Positions 11,110-19,805 of a DNA stretch of 64,000 bases are shown here, one piece after another (the first letter of the stretch is position 1; every line of letters starts with the position of its first letter). A program made the position numbers and the translations under genes. The notes beneath the pieces are model-generated. The model was not told where the DNA came from. It was given only the letters and a program-made list of their open reading frames with translations, and made no database searches. The DNA is from Leptospira hartskeerlii (lineage in GTDB: Bacteria > Spirochaetota > Leptospiria > Leptospirales > Leptospiraceae), in the NCBI RefSeq assembly GCF_002811475.1, contig NZ_NPDL01000003.1, forward strand, positions 248,001 to 312,000. Direction: 5' to 3'.

Positions 11110-11960
11110 TCCGAATACAAACGGATTTCGTAACCGCCATAGGCGCGTATATTGATGACTACATCCTCGAACAAAAGATACTGTCCTTTGATACCGAGCA
11201 ATTTAGAATCTATTTCCTTCTCCTTATCCGGCGAGAAAGATTTGGATTTTTTAGGATATTCTGAAATAGGATAACTTAATTTTGTAATGCTCTGCTCGGC
11301 TGATTCAACATAAGGAACTCCCAAGTCCCAGGAATCCAACACTTCAAGTAGCTCTTTCTTTTTGGAAATTAGATCGTATGGAACGGAATCTTCCGACACC
11401 ATCTTCTGCCATTTTGTTTTATCATCTATAACAGTGGTAAATTGTTTTTCGATAAGACCTGCGTCCCTTCTGGAGGAAACTTCTAAAAGTGGAATTGCTT
11501 CTTGTGCGCCCTGATCCACCCAGCGATTGGAGACCGGCTTTTCGCGCGTAATTCCCACTTTGAGTCCGCTCGTGTTTGCAAGATACACAGTGTGCTTTTG
11601 AAAGCAGTAACCTTCTCCCCATTCAGGTTCCCTACAAGTTCCTAAATGAAAATGACAGGTTTCAGGACGAAGAATACATAGATCGTTCTCCGCTAATGTT
11701 TGGAAGCAGTTAAAACAACTTCCTTGGTTAAAACTTTTACTTGTGACTTTTCCACAATTCACGCATCGGATCTTTCCGGTAAATTCCAGTTTTACTCTTT
11801 TGCCTACAAGGCTTCCGATCTTAAAATTTGCAGGAACAAGTTTTGCCTCTTGTTTTCCGGATTCGGAAGAGGGATAAGAAGCTACTACCCAGATATATTC
11901 TACCGGGTTCACACCTTCATGGTCCATCATTCTTAAAAAACCGGAAGACAATTCTTTCAT
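11106..11960 (-). CDS. DUF2797 protein with Cys-rich zinc-finger-like segment
   Basis: 284 residues. The DUF2797 core is visible: a four-cysteine ribbon (CVNCGKVT then CFNCF), [31 protein letters not shown] (a GIY-YIG-like sequence start) and [13 protein letters not shown]. The segment resembles nuclease-fold proteins, but function is not established. It is linked to both neighbours by 4-bp overlaps, with the M48 gene downstream and the secreted hypothetical upstream. Confidence 0.85.
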   Translation of the reverse strand: MKELSSGFLRMMDHEGVNPVEYIWVVASYPSSESGKQEAKLVPANFKIGSLVGKRVKLEFTGKIRCVNCGKVTSKSFNQGSCFNCFQTLAENDLCILRPETCHFHLGTCREPEWGEGYCFQKHTVYLANTSGLKVGITREKPVSNRWVDQGAQEAIPLLEVSSRRDAGLIEKQFTTVIDDKTKWQKMVSEDSVPYDLISKKKELLEVLDSWDLGVPYVESAEQSITKLSYPISEYPKKSKSFSPDKEKEIDSKLLGIKGQYLLFEDVVINIRAYGGYEIRLYSE

Positions 11961-12565
11961 GGAAAAAAATATTCCTTACCGCCAAGTGGTCGTAATTTTG
12001 GATCCACTTTTACAGTTAAGATAGTGCTTAACTCATGGCCTTTCCAGTCAAAAACCACTATTTTATCTTCGTAATAATAATGACTTAGCTTTCCATCAGT
12101 GTGATAGAATAATTTCAAATCACTCTGCCCTTCTTTTCCTGGAAGAGAAAGAACTCCCTTTCCTGCGAGCGTTCTTCCTTCATACCATTTTGCTTTCACA
12201 GGGATAGGGGGTATCATTTTGCTCGGAGTCAAACCGTTGGTCGCAGATGTAGCAGTAGCGTTAGGCGGGGTCGGCTCAGAACTTTCCGCCAACTTATCTT
12301 CAAATGTAGAAACTTTGAGTAATGCGCATTGGAAATTTCCTTCTAACTTTGGAAAATCCTGAGCACATGGAGTTTCCTTGACGTATAATTCTTGGTCGAA
12401 GGAAGCTCCCGTACGAACACTTTGGGCGATTTTAGCAAATGCATAAAATTTCAGACGGCCTAAAACTTCTTTCAGTCCATATTCTTTCCATTCTCCGGTT
12501 TCGTTTTCTGCGAAAATGGAGAAGGAAAAACAAATCAATACTATAACTGCGAATCTGGTTCTCAT
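11957..12565 (-). CDS. Secreted hypothetical protein
   Basis: 202 residues with a clear Sec signal peptide ([21 protein letters not shown]). The mature part contains two cysteines (about residues 68 and 80), a Pro/Thr/Ala-rich low-complexity linker in the middle ([15 protein letters not shown]), and a beta-rich C-terminal segment. I recognise no family. It overlaps the DUF2797 gene by 4 bp, so it is the head of a reverse-strand envelope operon with DUF2797, M48 and perhaps the DUF2157 pair. Confidence 0.75.
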   Translation of the reverse strand: MRTRFAVIVLICFSFSIFAENETGEWKEYGLKEVLGRLKFYAFAKIAQSVRTGASFDQELYVKETPCAQDFPKLEGNFQCALLKVSTFEDKLAESSEPTPPNATATSATNGLTPSKMIPPIPVKAKWYEGRTLAGKGVLSLPGKEGQSDLKLFYHTDGKLSHYYYEDKIVVFDWKGHELSTILTVKVDPKLRPLGGKEYFFP

Positions 12566-12596
12566 AATATATCTTTCGAAATCTATTTATAAAACA

Positions 12597-13856
12597 TTAG
12601 TAGATCAGATATTTTTGGATCTGTCTATTTGTAGAAGATTCAGATTCCGCATAAGAAGCCTTAAACTCTTCGTATGTCTTACCTGCATCCACCGACTCTC
12701 TAAATCTTTCGGTTCCCCAAAGAAAATCTATATTATGGGATCCGTCGGCGTATTGTCTCCATTTGAAATCCTTATATTTCTTTTTCATAATGGCGGTTAA
12801 ATTATATGCCATTCTGATCGGATCATATTTACGATTTACGACTGTTAAACGAAGACCTCTACAGATCTCTCCTTTAAAAGGACCGAATGTAGGTTTAAAG
12901 AATACGCTCTGGTAATAATAATCGCCTTTGCTGTCTTCGTTTAATTCTGGGATAATATCTTCCGGCTCATTCATCCAAGGAGCGCCGAAATATACGAATG
13001 GAGCCTGAGTTCCTCTTCCTACGGAAACATTCACTCCTTCTAATAGCACCAAACCTAAATAGTTTTTCGCAGAATCCAACGTAGGAAGATTCGGAGATGG
13101 CGTAGACCAAGGGATCCCTTCTCTTTCCCAATCGAATCCTCTCTTTAGATTTTCGGGAGAGATGATATCTAGTTTCACTTTTCCGCCTAGATATTCTCCA
13201 TTATAGAATGCAGCAGCTTCTCCCAGAGTCATACCCGTGAAGAATAGAGAAGGAAATTCTCCTGCGAAGTTTAAAAACTTCTTCTGTATACCTTCTCCCC
13301 TTGCGCCCAAATATAACGCAGGGTTTGGATGATCTAAAAGAATAAACTTAGTATTTGGATCAGGCAAATTATCCATCAAACGTTTGAGAACGCTTACGTA
13401 TGTATAACAACGCATTCCCATATCTACAACGTCGAACACAACTGCATCTGCACCTTTCAGAATTGCAGGTATCTCGGAATTTTTAACCTTATAAATATGA
13501 TAGATAGGAAGCTGAAAAGTTTCATCCATTGTGACTGGAGACTTGCTGAAGTCTTCTTCCAATCCTAAAAACCCGTGTTCGAGTCCGATCAGATGTTTGA
13601 TCTTAACTTTTTTATCCTTAAATTCTTTTAAGATCTTCTCAGGATGTCTTCCTATACCGGATGGATTCGTAACGAGCACAACGGATTTACCGGAAAGACT
13701 AGGAAGCACTTGTTCGTAGAAGGAAACTTCGGCTGGAATAATTTTGGATTTAGAAATATGACTTCTGGATGACGCTTCTACGCAGGAGCCTGAGGAAATT
13801 GTCAGAAAAAAAATGAGTAAAGTTAGGATTTTTTTGTTTCTTTCTTTGAACCGCAT
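12597..13856 (-). CDS. namZ: DUF1343 / NamZ-like exo-beta-N-acetylmuramidase, lipoprotein
   Basis: The DUF1343 family includes Bacillus NamZ, which releases MurNAc from the non-reducing ends of peptidoglycan fragments. Seen here are [62 protein letters not shown] and [13 protein letters not shown], all characteristic of the family. The N-terminus is a signal peptide ending SSGSC, so it is probably a lipoprotein acting in the periplasm in wall recycling. At 419 residues the length is normal. It diverges from lipL46 with a 66-bp gap. Confidence 0.88.
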   Translation of the reverse strand: MRFKERNKKILTLLIFFLTISSGSCVEASSRSHISKSKIIPAEVSFYEQVLPSLSGKSVVLVTNPSGIGRHPEKILKEFKDKKVKIKHLIGLEHGFLGLEEDFSKSPVTMDETFQLPIYHIYKVKNSEIPAILKGADAVVFDVVDMGMRCYTYVSVLKRLMDNLPDPNTKFILLDHPNPALYLGARGEGIQKKFLNFAGEFPSLFFTGMTLGEAAAFYNGEYLGGKVKLDIISPENLKRGFDWEREGIPWSTPSPNLPTLDSAKNYLGLVLLEGVNVSVGRGTQAPFVYFGAPWMNEPEDIIPELNEDSKGDYYYQSVFFKPTFGPFKGEICRGLRLTVVNRKYDPIRMAYNLTAIMKKKYKDFKWRQYADGSHNIDFLWGTERFRESVDAGKTYEEFKASYAESESSTNRQIQKYLIY

Positions 13857-13922
13857 GTAAGATACCTTATTTGTTCAGTAAATAGACAGAATTCAATACA
13901 TCAAGGAGAAAAAGGAAGCGAT

Positions 13923-15170
13923 ATGGCAAAGCTGCCCATCCTGCGGATAACCGCTCTCACACTGATTTTAGGTTTCGCTTTTGCATGCGCAACGGGTGAC
14001 GGATCCCGACGCAAGAAAAAAGAAGAATTCACTAGAGAAGGAAATACGATCACCGTGCTCGGAGAAGCTCCGATCTATAACGGAGATATAGCGAACGCAA
14101 AACAAAGAGCGATCAAAGACGCAAAAGTTAATGCGGTACGTAAAGTAGTTGGCGAAGAAATTTCCAGCAAAAGCCAAGCTTCCGACGGAGAAAGTTTAGG
14201 CTCTAGTCTACTTTCCAAAACGGATGCGTTCGTAAAATCATACGACATCGTTTCGGAAGACCAAGGTAAGATAGACACTCAACCTATTTTAAAACTTACT
14301 GTTCGTTGTACTATCGAAGAATCTAAACTTTCCACTGCTGTAGAAGGTTTACTTGCTGATGTAGGAAATCCACGTATCGTAGTTTTAGTTCCTTCTAAAG
14401 TTGGGGGAGCACCTGTGGCTCCTTTAAGCAATGGTAATATTGCAGAAGCTGAGATCATCAAAGGACTCAAAAAAGCAGGAAACAAGATCGTAGATCCAGG
14501 AACTGCTTCTAAAACTGTTAAACCTTCCGGTTTGACTGCTGATGCAGTAAACTCTTTAGATGCAGGAGCTGCGATTTTAATCCAAGCTCAAGCTTCCGGA
14601 GCAGAAGTTCTGGTAGTTGGTTCAGTAGAAACTGAAGACCAAGCACCTGTAACTGCAATCGGTGGAAAAACATTGGATAGACCTTTATTCAATACTGCGG
14701 CTACCGGATCTTATAAAGTCATCCTGCTATGGGGAGACGGAAAAATCGTCGATACCGGCACAGGAGATGGTCGAGCTGCAGACATCACTCAGAAAGTATC
14801 TCGTGAAAAAGCGATTGCTGCTTGGGCTGAAAGTGTTACCAAAAAAGTAAACAAACAACTAAAAGAAGAATGGTTCAATCTCACTGAGAACAACACAATC
14901 ATTCTGAAGTTTACCGGTTTGGATGCTGACGAATCCACTAAATTCAAAGATGATCTAGCAGAATTAACTGCTGCAAAAGACATCAATGTTAGAGCAAGCA
15001 ACGTAAGCGGTTCCGAGTGGGAAGTTACCTACCCTGGAAAAGACGCACTCTTTATGGACGAATTAGTCTATAAAAAAGACAGAGGGTTTACTTTCTTAGC
15101 TACTAAGAAAATGAACGTTAAGTCGGCTGCAAGAGGTGTGGTTACTTTGGAGTTTACTCCGAATAAATAA
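13923..15170 (+). CDS. lipL46: LipL46-like lipoprotein with FlgT-like N-terminal domain
   Basis: 415 residues; signal peptide with Cys22 after GFAFA (a loose spirochaetal lipobox). The segment at about 45-125 ([21 protein letters not shown] and following) resembles the N-terminal domain shared by FlgT and LPP20-like proteins. The LipL46 name rests on size, lipoprotein nature and its place a few genes before the flaB pair, which matches my recollection of the L. interrogans order (LIC11885 before LIC11889-11890); a search should confirm it. AAGGAAG precedes the ATG by 4 bases. A strong terminator follows. Confidence 0.75.
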   Translation: MAKLPILRITALTLILGFAFACATGDGSRRKKKEEFTREGNTITVLGEAPIYNGDIANAKQRAIKDAKVNAVRKVVGEEISSKSQASDGESLGSSLLSKTDAFVKSYDIVSEDQGKIDTQPILKLTVRCTIEESKLSTAVEGLLADVGNPRIVVLVPSKVGGAPVAPLSNGNIAEAEIIKGLKKAGNKIVDPGTASKTVKPSGLTADAVNSLDAGAAILIQAQASGAEVLVVGSVETEDQAPVTAIGGKTLDRPLFNTAATGSYKVILLWGDGKIVDTGTGDGRAADITQKVSREKAIAAWAESVTKKVNKQLKEEWFNLTENNTIILKFTGLDADESTKFKDDLAELTAAKDINVRASNVSGSEWEVTYPGKDALFMDELVYKKDRGFTFLATKKMNVKSAARGVVTLEFTPNK

Positions 15171-15195
15171 TCGGTCTAACAATCGATTTTAAAAG

Positions 15196-15225
15196 AAAGC
15201 CGGCGAGTGATCGTCGGCTTTTCTA
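15196..15225 (+). terminator. Rho-independent terminator of lipL46
   Basis: A GCCGGCGA / TCGTCGGC stem (one G-U pair) with a GTGA loop is flanked by AAA and TTT that extend it. TTTTCTATTTT follows. It lies 25 bases after the lipL46 stop. Confidence 0.9.
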
Positions 15226-15234
15226 TTTTAAGGA

Positions 15235-15789
15235 TCACTTCTTAACGATACTTTTTAGGGTCTCATGATAAATACTTTCATGGTGAGCAAATGTCTGCCA
15301 AAACTTAGGAACTGATTCTTTATAAAGTTTCGAAACCAGAATATCCAAATGAGTATGCCATCCGCTAGAGACCATAAGTTTACCGAATTCATCCACCAGT
15401 TTATAATGTCTCAAGGTAAGAAGAACATCTTCCCCCTTTTCTTGTAGTTCAAAACTAACTTCAGAATTAGGATGCCAAGTAAAACTTAAAAAACGAGGAG
15501 CATCAATTGCAGTGATCGTTTCAACTCCGCTAATACCGTTTTCCATTTCCTTAAATCTTTCCGGATAAGTTTTTTCGTCTGAAAGAGAAGAATGCAAAAA
15601 GTTTAATTCTACTTTTCCACCTACTTTCAATTCCATAGTTCCGGAAGCAAGCCAGGTGCCACGCTTCTCAGAATCAGTCAAATATTCCCAAACAGTTTCA
15701 ATCGGCCCAGGTAATAATCTTTGGAAACGAACTTCGGAATCCGAAGTGAAGGTTCCATACGTTTTGTTCACAGATAGATCTTTCATCAC
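15235..15789 (-). CDS. SRPBCC / AHSA1-family protein
   Basis: 184 residues of the START-like SRPBCC fold (a hydrophobic ligand-binding cavity). Recognisable pieces are RLLPGPIETVWEYLTDSEKRGTWLA, GGKVELNF and PRFLSFTWHP. Such proteins are commonly encoded with an ArsR-family repressor, as here. Ligand and role unknown. The first codon is GTG at 15789, overlapping the arsR stop by one base (TAGTG); the next codon is ATG and is an equally good start. Confidence 0.88.
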   Translation of the reverse strand: MMKDLSVNKTYGTFTSDSEVRFQRLLPGPIETVWEYLTDSEKRGTWLASGTMELKVGGKVELNFLHSSLSDEKTYPERFKEMENGISGVETITAIDAPRFLSFTWHPNSEVSFELQEKGEDVLLTLRHYKLVDEFGKLMVSSGWHTHLDILVSKLYKESVPKFWQTFAHHESIYHETLKSIVKK

Positions 15790-16115
15790 TATCTTCTCCC
15801 TTTTTTTATTTTATTAGCTCTTAATTCTTTTTCCAGAATATCCAGTCTTCCTTCCCAGAAAGTTTTAGCTCTATCGAGCCAATCCTGGATCTCTTTCCAA
15901 CCTTTGTAATCCAAGGAATGGATCCTTCTTTGCCCATCCACTCTCACTTGGATCAGATTACATTCTTTCAAAACTTTTAGGTGTTGGGAGATCGCAGCGG
16001 AGCTTATATCAAAATGTCCCGCAATTTCTCCTGCGCCCATTTCGCCTTTGAATAGTAGTTCTAAAATTTTGCGCCTGGTTGGGTCCGCAATTGCATCTAA
16101 AGCCTGCATGGCCAT
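15789..16115 (-). CDS. ArsR-family winged-helix transcriptional regulator
   Basis: 108 residues. The HTH reads AGEIAGHFDISSAAISQHLKVL, preceded by DPTRRKILELL and followed by a wing with VRVDGQRRIHSLD. There is no CxC metal-binding motif, so this is probably not a metal sensor. It likely represses itself and the SRPBCC gene through the palindromes in its promoter. A second ATG at 16109 lies about where transcription should begin, so translation may be leaderless from there (106 residues). Confidence 0.92.
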   Translation of the reverse strand: MAMQALDAIADPTRRKILELLFKGEMGAGEIAGHFDISSAAISQHLKVLKECNLIQVRVDGQRRIHSLDYKGWKEIQDWLDRAKTFWEGRLDILEKELRANKIKKGRR

Positions 16116-16151
16116 ATATTTAAGTTTAAACTTAATTAAGTCAATACTTAA
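16116..16151 (-). promoter_or_regulatory. Promoter and palindromic operator of the arsR-SRPBCC operon
   Basis: Reverse strand: a -35 TTGACT (16139-16144), 17-base spacer, and -10 AAATAT (16116-16121). The spacer holds the perfect palindrome TTAAGTTTAAACTTAA (16120-16135). The overlapping palindrome ACTTAATTAAGT is at 16130-16141, and TTAAGT-CAAT-ACTTAA is at 16136-16151. A dimeric ArsR bound here would block polymerase. Confidence 0.65.
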
Positions 16152-16213
16152 ATATAAATTTTTAGAAAATTATAAGCGGAGATGTTTAGTAAAAAATGAT
16201 TTTGACGAAGATA

Positions 16214-16246
16214 TAAAAAAAGCCACCGGAGTTTCCATCCGGTGGC
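16214..16246 (-). terminator. Rho-independent terminator of flaB2
   Basis: On the reverse strand, GCCACCGGA (16238-16246) pairs perfectly with TCCGGTGGC (16222-16230) across a 7-base loop. Seven T residues follow. It lies about 15 bases beyond the flagellin stop. Confidence 0.93.
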
Positions 16247-16261
16247 GCCTGTTCCCGAAAA

Positions 16262-17110
<849 letters not shown>

Positions 17111-17222
17111 CCTACACTCCTTGTAGAGAGTTTCCGGAGGATCTCCCTATCCTCCGATCGGACATGACCTGTCCGGTGCTCCGGGATGGACCCGGTCGGA
17201 CCACCCGACAGGTCATTTTCTC
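17111..17222 (-). promoter_or_regulatory. Structured flaB2 leader with two hairpins and possible CsrA sites
   Basis: Going 5' to 3' on the reverse strand, the first hairpin has the 10-bp stem ATGACCTGTC / GACAGGTCAT (outer ends 17216 and 17164) with further inner pairing (GGTG/CACC, CCGGG/CCCGG). The second hairpin, CGGAGGAT-AGGGAG-ATCCTCCG (17135-17156), shows AGGGA in its loop. Next comes TACAAGGAGTGT (17114-17125), which contains the Shine-Dalgarno and closely resembles the CsrA consensus. Confidence 0.6.
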
Positions 17223-17228
17223 CCGAGG

Positions 17229-17278
17229 AGATTAGGATATTATTCAATCAACCGCAAGAATGCTGACTAACGTCAGCA
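17229..17278 (-). promoter_or_regulatory. flaB2 promoter with upstream dyad
   Basis: Reverse strand: -35 TTGCGG (17252-17257), 17-base spacer, -10 TAATCT (17229-17234). This looks like a sigma-70 rather than a flagellar sigma-28 promoter. Just upstream is the dyad TGCTGAC-N4-GTCAGCA (17261-17278), well placed for an activator. Predicted transcription start is near 17222, giving a leader of about 110 bases. Confidence 0.55.
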
Positions 17279-17423
17279 ACCTTACAAAAGTACAATAAGC
17301 TTTAGGTTATTACTAACCCAGTTCGGTTTCTTCGGAATTTCTCCTTGGAAAAGGAACCGGAAAAAAATTGGGGAAAGAAGAAGATTAGACCCGACGTTTT
17401 TCCTGTACCTTTTCGTTAGGTCC

Positions 17424-17462
17424 GTAGACAACGATAGCCGCATGCGCGGCTTCGGAGTTCTA
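17424..17462 (-). other. Two-tier stem-loop between the flagellin genes
   Basis: AGCCGC-ATGC-GCGGCT (17436-17451) lies inside the outer pair GTAGA (17424-17428) / TCTAC (17458-17462). It lies between the flaB1 terminator and the flaB2 promoter. The stretch 17279-17423 shows nothing else I can support. Confidence 0.4.
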
Positions 17463-17465
17463 CAG

Positions 17466-17509
17466 AAAAGTTCCCGGTGCGGGAGCATCACTGCTCCCGC
17501 TGCCGGAAA
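17466..17509 (-). terminator. Rho-independent terminator of flaB1
   Basis: Perfect GCGGGAGCA / TGCTCCCGC stem (17479-17500) with a 4-base loop, extended by CCGG pairs and TTCC/GGAA. On the reverse strand it is followed by TTTTC. It begins about 8 bases beyond the flaB1 stop. Confidence 0.85.
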
Positions 17510-17516
17510 GTCCTAA

Positions 17517-18362
17517 TTACCTAAGTAACTGGAGGACAGACTGAGGTCTTACGTTAGCCTGAGCTAACATTGCAGTACCGGATTGAACTAAGATTTGATT
17601 CTTAGTGAACGATACTGTTTCCTCTGCCATATCCGCGTCCCTGATTCTCGACTCTGAAGCTTGGATGTTCTCGTAAGCTACCATTAGACCTTTAGATGCA
17701 TGCTCTAAACGGTTATAGTAAGCTCCAAGATTTGCTCTTTGTTTGTTGATTTTCATTAAAGCATCGTCAAGAAAGCCGATTGCTTCGTTTGAAAGTTCAG
17801 CAGTAGAAAGAGTCAAAAGTGTTCCGTCAGACTTGATCAAATTCAGAGCCTTAGCGGTCATAGTTGCGATATAAACACGTTCCCTCTGGTGCTGGTTCGG
17901 TCCGATGTGGAACCACATAGAAGCAGTTCTTGATCCACGAGCGAAATCGCCTTGGAGCAATGCCATCTTGTTGAACTCTGCTTGGGAGGAAATGCGATCA
18001 ATTTCGTCTATGAGCTGAGAAACTTCTACTTGGATCATCTGACGGTCTTCTGCACCGTAGATACCGTTGGAAGATTGGATAGCAAGTACACGGACCCTCT
18101 GGATGATATCGTTAGTTTCCTGCAGATATCCTTCAGTTGTTTGGATCAGGGACATGCCGTCCTCAGTGTTTCTCTCCGCTTGGCGAAGTCCTTTCACCTG
18201 AGTTCTCATTTTCTCGGAAACGGCTAGACCGGATGCATCATCACCGGCGCGGTTAATACGCATACCGGAAGAAAGTGCCTCCATGTTTTTCGCCACTTCG
18301 TTGTTCTGGAACTTCAGAACGCGGTGGGAGTTAATCGCGGCTAAGTTATGGTTAATGATCAT
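17517..18362 (-). CDS. flaB1: Flagellin FlaB (probably FlaB1)
   Basis: Periplasmic flagellar core protein, 281 residues. It has the same architecture as the neighbouring flagellin: [18 protein letters not shown] and [20 protein letters not shown] at the N-terminus, [20 protein letters not shown] and [20 protein letters not shown] at the C-terminus, and a short variable centre. Codon use looks more like that of a highly expressed gene than the paralogue's; this is an impression, not a count. AAGGAGG lies 6 bases before the ATG. The numbering follows remembered L. interrogans order. It is separated from flaB2 by its own terminator and diverges from pdhA. Confidence 0.93.
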   Translation of the reverse strand: MIINHNLAAINSHRVLKFQNNEVAKNMEALSSGMRINRAGDDASGLAVSEKMRTQVKGLRQAERNTEDGMSLIQTTEGYLQETNDIIQRVRVLAIQSSNGIYGAEDRQMIQVEVSQLIDEIDRISSQAEFNKMALLQGDFARGSRTASMWFHIGPNQHQRERVYIATMTAKALNLIKSDGTLLTLSTAELSNEAIGFLDDALMKINKQRANLGAYYNRLEHASKGLMVAYENIQASESRIRDADMAEETVSFTKNQILVQSGTAMLAQANVRPQSVLQLLR

Positions 18363-18411
18363 TTGTTTCCTCCTTGAAACTTAAGATCATGAGCCCGGCG
18401 TCCGTGCCGGG
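18363..18411 (-). promoter_or_regulatory. flaB1 leader: hairpin with ACGGAC loop plus Shine-Dalgarno
   Basis: Reverse strand: CCCGGC-ACGGAC-GCCGGG (18394-18411) is a perfect 6-bp stem showing ANGGA in the loop. Then comes CAAGGAGGA (18368-18376), the Shine-Dalgarno, also with an ANGGA core. The two sites are about 25 bases apart, a distance a CsrA dimer can bridge. Confidence 0.6.
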
Positions 18412-18824
18412 ATCTGTGCTGGTTTGGTTTTGGTCTTTTTTCTATATGTTTAAATGAAGGCTGAAATCCGGGAAAAACCTAGAAATTCAGGGTTTCCTTC
18501 AGATATATCTTCGGTGAAGCACCAGGCCTAGATTAATTTTAACGAAAATGGATATTTTCGGCTATTTTAGCCATTTTTTGCTGATTATTAGCGATTTTTG
18601 AAGAAAAAGAGAGAAAGGAATTGGAGAATTTTTTCTAAAAAATTCTCCTTTTTTGGGCTCATCTAAAGGTTCGAACGAACTGGAAATTTCCATAAGCATT
18701 TTTTTAGAAAAAGAAGCTCCCCTTCTCCGCCTCTGATCATTTTTCAAAAAATTTCCGAAATCAGTTTGCATATCCTAGTTCTAAGAAGATATTTTGCGAT
18801 TGTTTTCGTATTTCCTAAAGTACT
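18412..18824 (+). other. Divergent regulatory region between flaB1 and pdhA
   Basis: 413 bases without a gene. It holds small hairpins (CGAAAAT-GGAT-ATTTTCG near 18543-18560 and GGCTA-TTT-TAGCC at 18560-18572) and the palindrome GTTCGAAC at 18669-18676. A candidate pdhA promoter is TTGCAT (18766-18771) with GATATT (18788-18793). No clear Shine-Dalgarno precedes pdhA. The terminator-like hairpin at 18623 is listed separately. Confidence 0.5.
18623..18654 (+). terminator. Terminator-like hairpin upstream of pdhA
   Basis: GGAGAATTTTT (18623-18633) pairs perfectly with AAAAATTCTCC (18638-18648) across TCTA, followed by six T residues on the forward strand. It is 170 bases before pdhA, with no forward gene in front of it. 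It could be an attenuator of the pdh transcript or a stop for a short antisense RNA from the flaB1 side. Confidence 0.65.
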
Positions 18825-19805
18825 ATGAGCCAACCTAAAACAAAAAAAGAAACTGAAGATCTATTAGAATTATACAGACAAATGCTTTTGATCCGTCGCT
18901 TCGAAGAAGCTTCCGCAAAGGCGTATAGCATGGGCAAAATCGGCGGCTTCTGCCATTTGTACATCGGTCAAGAAGCCGTGGGCGTAGGAGCGATCTCCGC
19001 TCTAGAAGAAAAAGATTATATAGTTTCCACCTATAGAGATCATGGCCACGCACTCGCCAGAGGTTTAGAACCCAAGTCTCTCATGGCGGAATTATACGGC
19101 AAAAAAACTGGGATTGTTTCCGGTAACGGAGGCTCCATGCACTTCTTCGACAAGAAGAAACACTTCATGGGAGGACATGGGATCGTAGGTGGACATATCT
19201 CACTCGCAGCTGGCATCGCATACGCATCCAAATACCGCGAAGATGGTGCAGTTACATTATGTTTTTTTGGAGAAGGTGCAGCAAACATTGGTTCCTTTCA
19301 CGAAGGAATGAATTTGGCCGCCATCTGGAAACTTCCTCTAGTTATGATCTGTGAGAATAATCACTATGCAATGGGAACTCCAGAATATAGAGCGCTCTCC
19401 GTTAAGGATGTTTCCGTAAGAGCAGCAGCTTATGATATCGCAAGAGACCATATAGAAGGCGACGAAGTCCGAAAAGTTAGGGAGCATGTGAAGGTTGCCG
19501 TGGAAAGAGCAAGAAGAGGAGAAGGCCCTACCCTCATGGAAATTTCCACCTACAGATTCAGGGGCCACTCCATGTCGGACCCTGCAAAGTATAGGACCAA
19601 AGAAGAATTAGAAAAATATAAACAAGGCGATCCTCTTATCAAAGCGGAGAAAGATCTAGTTTCCGCAGGTTGGGCCCAAGAAGAATTGGCCAAGATGGAC
19701 GAAATCATCCTCAAAACCGTTGAAGAGTCTGTAGACTTCGCAGAAAAGAGTGAAGAACCTCCTCTTGGCTGGCTGTACAAGCATGTTTATGCGGAGAATG
19801 TATAA
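18825..19805 (+). CDS. pdhA: Pyruvate dehydrogenase E1 component, alpha subunit
   Basis: Thiamine-diphosphate enzyme that decarboxylates pyruvate; the alpha subunit of a heterotetrameric E1. The ThDP/Mg motif starts at FFGEGAANIGSFHEGMNLAA (from about residue 148) and ends in ENNHYAMGTP. The phosphorylation-loop-like segment YRFRGHSMSDPAKYR is present. At 326 residues the length is normal for PdhA rather than branched-chain E1. Its stop overlaps the pdhB start by one base (TAATG). No E3 gene is present in the cluster, so lipoamide dehydrogenase must come from elsewhere. Confidence 0.94.
   Translation: MSQPKTKKETEDLLELYRQMLLIRRFEEASAKAYSMGKIGGFCHLYIGQEAVGVGAISALEEKDYIVSTYRDHGHALARGLEPKSLMAELYGKKTGIVSGNGGSMHFFDKKKHFMGGHGIVGGHISLAAGIAYASKYREDGAVTLCFFGEGAANIGSFHEGMNLAAIWKLPLVMICENNHYAMGTPEYRALSVKDVSVRAAAYDIARDHIEGDEVRKVREHVKVAVERARRGEGPTLMEISTYRFRGHSMSDPAKYRTKEELEKYKQGDPLIKAEKDLVSAGWAQEELAKMDEIILKTVEESVDFAEKSEEPPLGWLYKHVYAENV

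Noticed and set aside
17282..17491. Open reading frame between the flagellins
   Set aside because: It covers the flaB2 promoter side and the flaB1 terminator, has no Shine-Dalgarno and no family resemblance.
18412..18600. Sigma-28 promoter (TAAA-N15-GCCGATAA) for flaB1
   Set aside because: The nearest match, GCCGAAAA on the reverse strand at 18555-18562, has only a poor -35 at slightly wrong spacing, so it is not listed.
18562..18771. Reading frame in the flaB1/pdhA gap
   Set aside because: It runs across the terminator-like hairpin, and its Phe/Lys/Ser-rich translation reflects AT-rich sequence.
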